Positions 58,738 through 62,226 of a stretch of 62,226 nucleotides of DNA are shown in pieces. Source of the stretch: Bacillus sp. RO2. Lineage in GTDB: Bacteria; Bacillota; Bacilli; Bacillales; Bacillaceae_I. How positions within the stretch are numbered: position 1 is the first letter of the stretch; the number at the start of each line of letters is the position of its first letter. The notes beneath the pieces were generated by a model. That model had not been told where the DNA came from. It saw only the letters and a list, made by a program, of their open reading frames with translations, and ran no database searches. Both the position numbers and the translations under genes were made by a program. Where the stretch lies: NCBI RefSeq assembly GCF_012911845.1, contig NZ_JAAXCU010000052.1, forward strand, positions 1-62,226, read 5' to 3'.

Positions 58738-60327
58738 CTATTCCGACAACCATGAACGTAATAGTTTCGCAAATTCGTCCGGCTTTTCTTTGGCCATTTT
58801 TTCTAGTTGCTTTCGACGCGCTGAACTTTCCGATTCTTTTTCATTGTTAATATCCGGCACATTGATTTGGACAGTCTCTTCTTCTGTAACCATTACTTCT
58901 TCCTCTTCCTCTTTTCCATTGCGTTTGAATAAAAGGAATAATAACACGAGGATAATAGCAAGGAGAATACCAGCTGGAACATAAATCCATGTTGGAATTG
59001 CTGAATCAGTCGTTTCTTCCATTTCCACTTTTCCATTGAACTGCTGAACGGAAACAACAATTTTTTCATCAATGTTAGCTTGTTCAGGGTCATCCCCTAA
59101 CATATTCTTATCAATGGTTGTACGGACAATCGTGCTTAGTATTTGTCTAATATCATCAATCGTATTTTCTTGCATGGATAATGGGTCATCTGCTACAGGA
59201 GGCTCCACCATAACTTGGATGCCCAAATCTCTTACTTTATAAGGGCTTTCTACAATTTCAGATCTAATTCTATTGACTTCATTATTAATTCTTTCTTCCA
59301 TTCTTTCGTAATCGCCACTGCCAGTTCCCCCACCGGCAACATACGCAGGAATATCTGCTTCTCCAGTTCCCGGTACCCCACCAGCGTTACCTTCACTACC
59401 TGTATAACTCTCGGTAATTCGTTCAACACTTACAGCAATACCTTCCATGTTTTCGGGGTCCACAGGTGTTACAGTGTTTTCTTCCCTTGCTTCCTGGGTA
59501 AAATCTATGTCAGTTGTCACAGAAACAACCACTTTGTTATAGCCCATCATCATTCCGAGCATCTGCTGGACCTGTCTTTGAATGTCTCTTTCGATTTCCT
59601 TCTTTAATTCCAGTTGCGTAGATGCATTAAAGGTACTGCCAGAATTTTGGTTATTTTTTAAATCAAAATACTCAAAGTTTTGGTTCATGATGACGATATT
59701 ATCTGTAGATAAGTTAGGAATACTCTTTGATACTAGATGGTATAGCGCATTAACATTATTCTGGTCAAATTGATATCCAGGATCATTTTCAATGACGATG
59801 GATGCTGATGCCACTTGAGTCGTTTCTCTTACGAATACTCCTTCTTCTGGAAGACTGAGCATGACCTGGGCATCTTTCACACCTTCAATACTTTTCACTA
59901 AATTTGCTAGCTCTGTTTGCATGGCGTCTAGCTTCATTATTCGAAACTCATTGTCTGTCATTCCGAATCCTGATCTTTCGCCAAAAAAACCATAATCAAT
60001 ACTTCCGCTTTTCGGAAGACCTTCGGCAGCCAATTCCACTTTCAATGAATCTACCGATTGTTGAGGAACCAAGATGGCGGTACCGTTATTGGTTATCTGT
60101 GATTGGATGCCTCTACCATCTAAAACTTCTTTAATTTGCCCTGTTTCCTGTACAGTCAAATCTTTGTATAGAGGGGCCATGTCCGTCTTGTTTAAAAAGT
60201 ACACCATTGCGATTATTGCAAAAAAGGATACGATAACTGTACTGACCATCGCTGTCTTTTGAGCTTTTGATCTATTTGTCCAAAAGGAAAAAGTTTTTGT
60301 CTTTATTTCTTGTAATCTCTCTTTCAT
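58738..60327 (-). CDS. fliF: Flagellar MS-ring protein FliF
   Basis: 529 residues: N-terminal membrane helix (about 25-45), ring-building motif domains (MAPLYKDLTVQETGQIKEVL...; DAQVMLSLPEEGVFVRE), C-terminal membrane helix (about 440-462) and a cytoplasmic FliG-binding tail ending LLRSWLSE. The start (GGGGGAATTGACGTAATG) follows a 139-bp gap containing a hairpin that runs into the ribosome binding site. Confidence 0.96.
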   Translation of the reverse strand: MKERLQEIKTKTFSFWTNRSKAQKTAMVSTVIVSFFAIIAMVYFLNKTDMAPLYKDLTVQETGQIKEVLDGRGIQSQITNNGTAILVPQQSVDSLKVELAAEGLPKSGSIDYGFFGERSGFGMTDNEFRIMKLDAMQTELANLVKSIEGVKDAQVMLSLPEEGVFVRETTQVASASIVIENDPGYQFDQNNVNALYHLVSKSIPNLSTDNIVIMNQNFEYFDLKNNQNSGSTFNASTQLELKKEIERDIQRQVQQMLGMMMGYNKVVVSVTTDIDFTQEAREENTVTPVDPENMEGIAVSVERITESYTGSEGNAGGVPGTGEADIPAYVAGGGTGSGDYERMEERINNEVNRIRSEIVESPYKVRDLGIQVMVEPPVADDPLSMQENTIDDIRQILSTIVRTTIDKNMLGDDPEQANIDEKIVVSVQQFNGKVEMEETTDSAIPTWIYVPAGILLAIILVLLFLLFKRNGKEEEEEVMVTEEETVQINVPDINNEKESESSARRKQLEKMAKEKPDEFAKLLRSWLSE

Positions 60328-60341
60328 TACGTCAATTCCCC

Positions 60342-60381
60342 CGGTTATTATCTTGCAGCAAAGTTATGCAGTAAATAACCG
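60342..60381 (-). promoter_or_regulatory. Hairpin just upstream of the fliF ribosome binding site
   Basis: CGGTTATT (60374-60381 side) and AATAACCG (60342-60349 side) pair perfectly over a 24-nt loop; the downstream arm is immediately followed by the GGGGG of the fliF ribosome binding site. A second stem, GTCAC/GTGAC, lies at 60407-60422. Neither has a T run. Possible translational control or mRNA processing site. Confidence 0.5.
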
Positions 60382-60466
60382 CATTATTTCTATCTGTAAG
60401 ATCACTGTCACTGTTGGGTGACAAAAGTTATTTATGTATCATTTTTTTCGTATAATTCCAACTGTC

Positions 60467-60763
60467 TTACACTTGCATTCTCATGATTTCCTGATATGCT
60501 TCCACACCCTTGTTTCTCACTTCCATCGTAAGCGACATGGCTACGCTGGCCTTTTGCTGGGCAATTAATACATCGTGGAGTTCTACTCCTTCATTATTGA
60601 CCAGCTTTGTAGTAATTTGATTGGATGCCACTTGTGAATTGTTCACTTCATTTAAGGCATCCTTCAAATAGGTAGAAAATTGCTGATGCACATCGCCACT
60701 GGTTTTCTGAACACTATTTAGATTCTGAAACATCTGATTAGAATTTGCTATTTTAGTAATCAT
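60467..60763 (-). CDS. fliE: Flagellar rod-MS ring adapter FliE
   Basis: 98 residues, with FSTYLKDALNEVNNSQVASNQITTKLVNNEGVELHDVLIAQQKASVAMSLTMEVRNKGVEAYQEIMRMQV typical of FliE. First rod-type export substrate. 15 nt after flgC. Followed by a 139-bp gap before fliF. Confidence 0.95.
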   Translation of the reverse strand: MITKIANSNQMFQNLNSVQKTSGDVHQQFSTYLKDALNEVNNSQVASNQITTKLVNNEGVELHDVLIAQQKASVAMSLTMEVRNKGVEAYQEIMRMQV

Positions 60764-60778
60764 TTATTTACCCTCCAC

Positions 60779-61231
60779 CTATTTACCAAGCTCCAGCGTT
60801 TTCATCATGATCCCTTTAGAAGCATTAAATACCGTTACATTTGCTTCATAAGACCTTGATGCACTCATTAGGTCTACCATTTCTTTTAGAGGATCGACAT
60901 TCGGGAGCTGAACATATCCTTCTTCATTTGCATCCGGATGCTCCGGGTCGAACATAAGACGGAAAGGAGCATCATCCTCTTTTATCCTTGTTACTTTCAC
61001 GCCACTACCAAATCCATTACCTGTTCCAGAAGCTTTTTGCAAATAGGATTGGAAACTGTTTTCTTTAGGTGCAGTTTCCACCAACTTCCTCCTGTAAGGC
61101 TCCCACTGCCCATTGCGATATTCGCCACGTGTTGAATCAACATTCGCCATGTTAGAGGATATAACATCCATTCTGAGCCTCTGGGCTGTCAGGGCAGAAG
61201 CGGAGATATTCATGCTTTTAAACATAGACAT
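60779..61231 (-). CDS. flgC: Flagellar rod protein FlgC
   Basis: 150 residues: N-terminal ALTAQRLRMDVISSNMANVDST, C-terminal PNVDPLKEMVDLMSASRSYEANVTVFNASKGIM. ATG 61231 overlaps the flgB TGA stop; GTG one codon earlier is also in frame. GGAGG lies about 9 nt upstream. Confidence 0.95.
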   Translation of the reverse strand: MSMFKSMNISASALTAQRLRMDVISSNMANVDSTRGEYRNGQWEPYRRKLVETAPKENSFQSYLQKASGTGNGFGSGVKVTRIKEDDAPFRLMFDPEHPDANEEGYVQLPNVDPLKEMVDLMSASRSYEANVTVFNASKGIMMKTLELGK

Positions 61232-61620
61232 CACGCTCTCCCTCCTTTAATCACGTTCTGAAGCGATTGAAACTTTCCGCTCATTTGATCAATCAAGGTG
61301 TAATAATATATTTGATTTTCAGCCAAGTCTGACATTTCTTTATCTATGTCGACATTATTGCCGTTATGTGAGTAGGAATATGATGTATTATCCATCCTAT
61401 AAGCTATATTTGAACTGCCCGAAAATTCTCTATGCCTGTTATCTGTCTTGTTTGCCGCAAGTGCTTTCTGGTAAGTTTCTCCAAAGGTAGGCTTTATTTC
61501 TTTACGTTTAAAATTTGGTGTATCAACGTTCGCGATATTATGTGAAATAGCTTTATGCTTTGCACCTGAATACTGTATACCTTTTTCCAATGCTTGGATT
61601 GATGTCGAAAAAATCTTCAT
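61231..61620 (-). CDS. flgB: Flagellar rod protein FlgB
   Basis: 129 residues from ATG 61620 (GGGGGTACTA upstream), the B. subtilis length, with GIQYSGAKHKAISHNIANVDTPNFKRK. First gene of the fla/che operon in this window. In B. subtilis codY lies upstream; here the next 600 bp are A/T-rich DNA and repeats. Confidence 0.95.
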   Translation of the reverse strand: MKIFSTSIQALEKGIQYSGAKHKAISHNIANVDTPNFKRKEIKPTFGETYQKALAANKTDNRHREFSGSSNIAYRMDNTSYSYSHNGNNVDIDKEMSDLAENQIYYYTLIDQMSGKFQSLQNVIKGGRA

Positions 61621-61826
61621 TAGTACCCCCATAAATAAATCTTTTGTTACGAATTATATATATTTGTCGAAATATGTATGTATGCTTTTATTGTAAATTA
61701 AGGTAACTCATATGTCTATGTATCAAATGTTAAAAAAAATCGTTAATTTGGCTCATTTTATTCTTTGGGTATAAAGACCTATTACTATATCAGGATAGAA
61801 AGTGATGTAACTATAACTCTAACGCC
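61621..61826 (-). other. A/T-rich 5' region of the fla/che operon
   Basis: About 205 bp without a gene. It should contain the fla/che promoter. I see TTGATA and several A/T hexamers on the minus strand but no sigma-A pair with good spacing, and no clear sigma-D site (TAAA-N15-GCCGATAT); the nearest -10-like sequence is CCTGATAT around 61787-61794 with no TAAA partner. Confidence 0.35.
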
Positions 61827-61954
61827 GCTGTTCCTTTCCGCAAATGACTTCGCTTTCCGCGGGACGGTGCTTGAGCCTCCTCACTTCGTTGCGGGGTCTC
61901 AATCTACCGTTACTCCCCCGCTGGAGTCTACGCCATTTGCTCCAATCCACAGCT
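61827..61954 (+). repeat. Family-A palindromic repeat upstream of flgB
   Basis: 128 bp from GCTGTTCCTTTCCGC to CAATCCACAGCT. The stem arms keep pairing (GCAAATGA / GCCATTTGC). It has neither the inset nor CACTGAAAAA ends. Confidence 0.85.
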
Positions 61955-62042
61955 AGATTTTAAGAAACCGAAATGTTAGTTCTTTTATAGTTAACATTCA
62001 AGGATTATTTTTTAACAAACCCTTTAGTGAATGGGGTCATCT

Positions 62043-62111
62043 AGTTGATTGGAGTGGAGGGCGCGTAGACTCCTCGGGTGGAAGGGACAGGTGAGACCCC
62101 GCAACGCAGAA
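62043..62111 (-). repeat. Family-C palindromic repeat, left half, interrupted by a nested element
   Basis: Starts AGTTGATTGGAGTGGAGGGCGCGTAGAC, as in the copy at 281, and proceeds to GAGACCCCGCAACGCAG at the apex, where a GGCCACTGAAAAA end begins. The other half lies beyond the window. Confidence 0.75.
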
Positions 62112-62226
62112 GGCCACTGAAAAAGTCTTTGAATTTAAATATTCTATATACACCGCTGTGGATTTCCGCAAATGGCTTCGCTTTCCTAGGGGCACTGCTG
62201 GAGCCTCCTCGGCTTTCGCCTGCGGG
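62112..62226 (+). mobile_element. Nested element (left part) with GGCCACTGAAAAA end and family-A repeat
   Basis: GGCCACTGAAAAAGTC, an A/T-rich shoulder, then a family-A repeat from ACCGCTGTGGATTTCCGC, running off the right edge. Same organisation as 19214-19482 and 25838-26049, but here inside a family-C copy in opposite orientation. Confidence 0.72.

Noticed and set aside
61621-61826. Sigma-D promoter for fla/che
   Set aside because: The best -10-like match CCTGATAT has no TAAA at the right distance, so I do not call it.

Overview
The window is a contiguous piece of the core chromosome of a motile, endospore-forming member of the Bacillaceae. The evidence is gene order: read from right to left on the minus strand it follows the Bacillus subtilis order flgB ... 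fla/che ... sigD-swrB, rpsB-tsf-pyrH-frr, uppS-cdsA-dxr-rseP-proS-polC, rimP-nusA-rnpM-ylxQ-infB-ylxP-rbfA, truB-ribF-rpsO-pnp-ylxY-mlpA-ymxH, dpaA-dpaB-asd-dapG-dapA. All 58 host genes lie on the minus strand. The species cannot be fixed from the sequence; an alkaliphile- or Sutcliffiella-like Bacillus is only a guess.

Layout. 33.97-61.62 kb is the fla/che operon: basal body rod (flgB, flgC, fliE), MS-ring and switch (fliF, fliG, fliM, fliY), type III export (fliH, fliI, fliJ, fliO, fliP, fliQ, fliR, flhB, flhA), hook (fliK, flgD, flgE), placement and assembly control (flhF, flhG, swrD, swrB, motE), chemotaxis (cheY, cheB, cheA, cheW, cheC, cheD) and sigma-D. Most joints overlap or are a few bases apart. 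19.6-33.8 kb carries translation, UMP kinase, isoprenoid/phospholipid precursor, site-2 protease, prolyl-tRNA synthetase and replicative polymerase genes. 8.7-18.8 kb is the nusA/infB cluster plus truB-ribF-rpsO-pnp. 0.47-8.6 kb holds ylxY-mlpA-ymxH, the mother-cell dipicolinate synthase genes dpaAB with a sigma-K-like promoter, and the asd-dapG-dapA arm of the aspartate pathway, which makes the dihydrodipicolinate that DpaAB uses.

The unusual content is in the intergenic DNA. Ten loci hold GC-rich palindromic repeats of about 125-130 bp in three related families, called A, B and C here. They mostly lie just beyond intrinsic terminators, but one is inside the fla/che operon between cheA and cheW. 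At three loci a ~210-bp unit with its own terminal inverted repeats (GGCCACTGAAAAA), carrying a family-A palindrome, has inserted into the apex loop of a family-B or family-C palindrome. A ~58-bp hairpin module is present or absent at one fixed position inside copies of two families. Between ymxH and dpaA is a strict 52-bp tandem array (six units) built from two hairpins per unit. The left edge holds the start of an IS3-like orfA next to a broken repeat.

Other points worth attention: a hook protein almost twice the B. subtilis length, a nusA-operon leader with an attenuator-like hairpin, an rpsO leader, a structured fliE-fliF gap, and a YlxY lacking the deacetylase aspartates. Comparisons with B. 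subtilis proteins are from memory, not from alignment runs.
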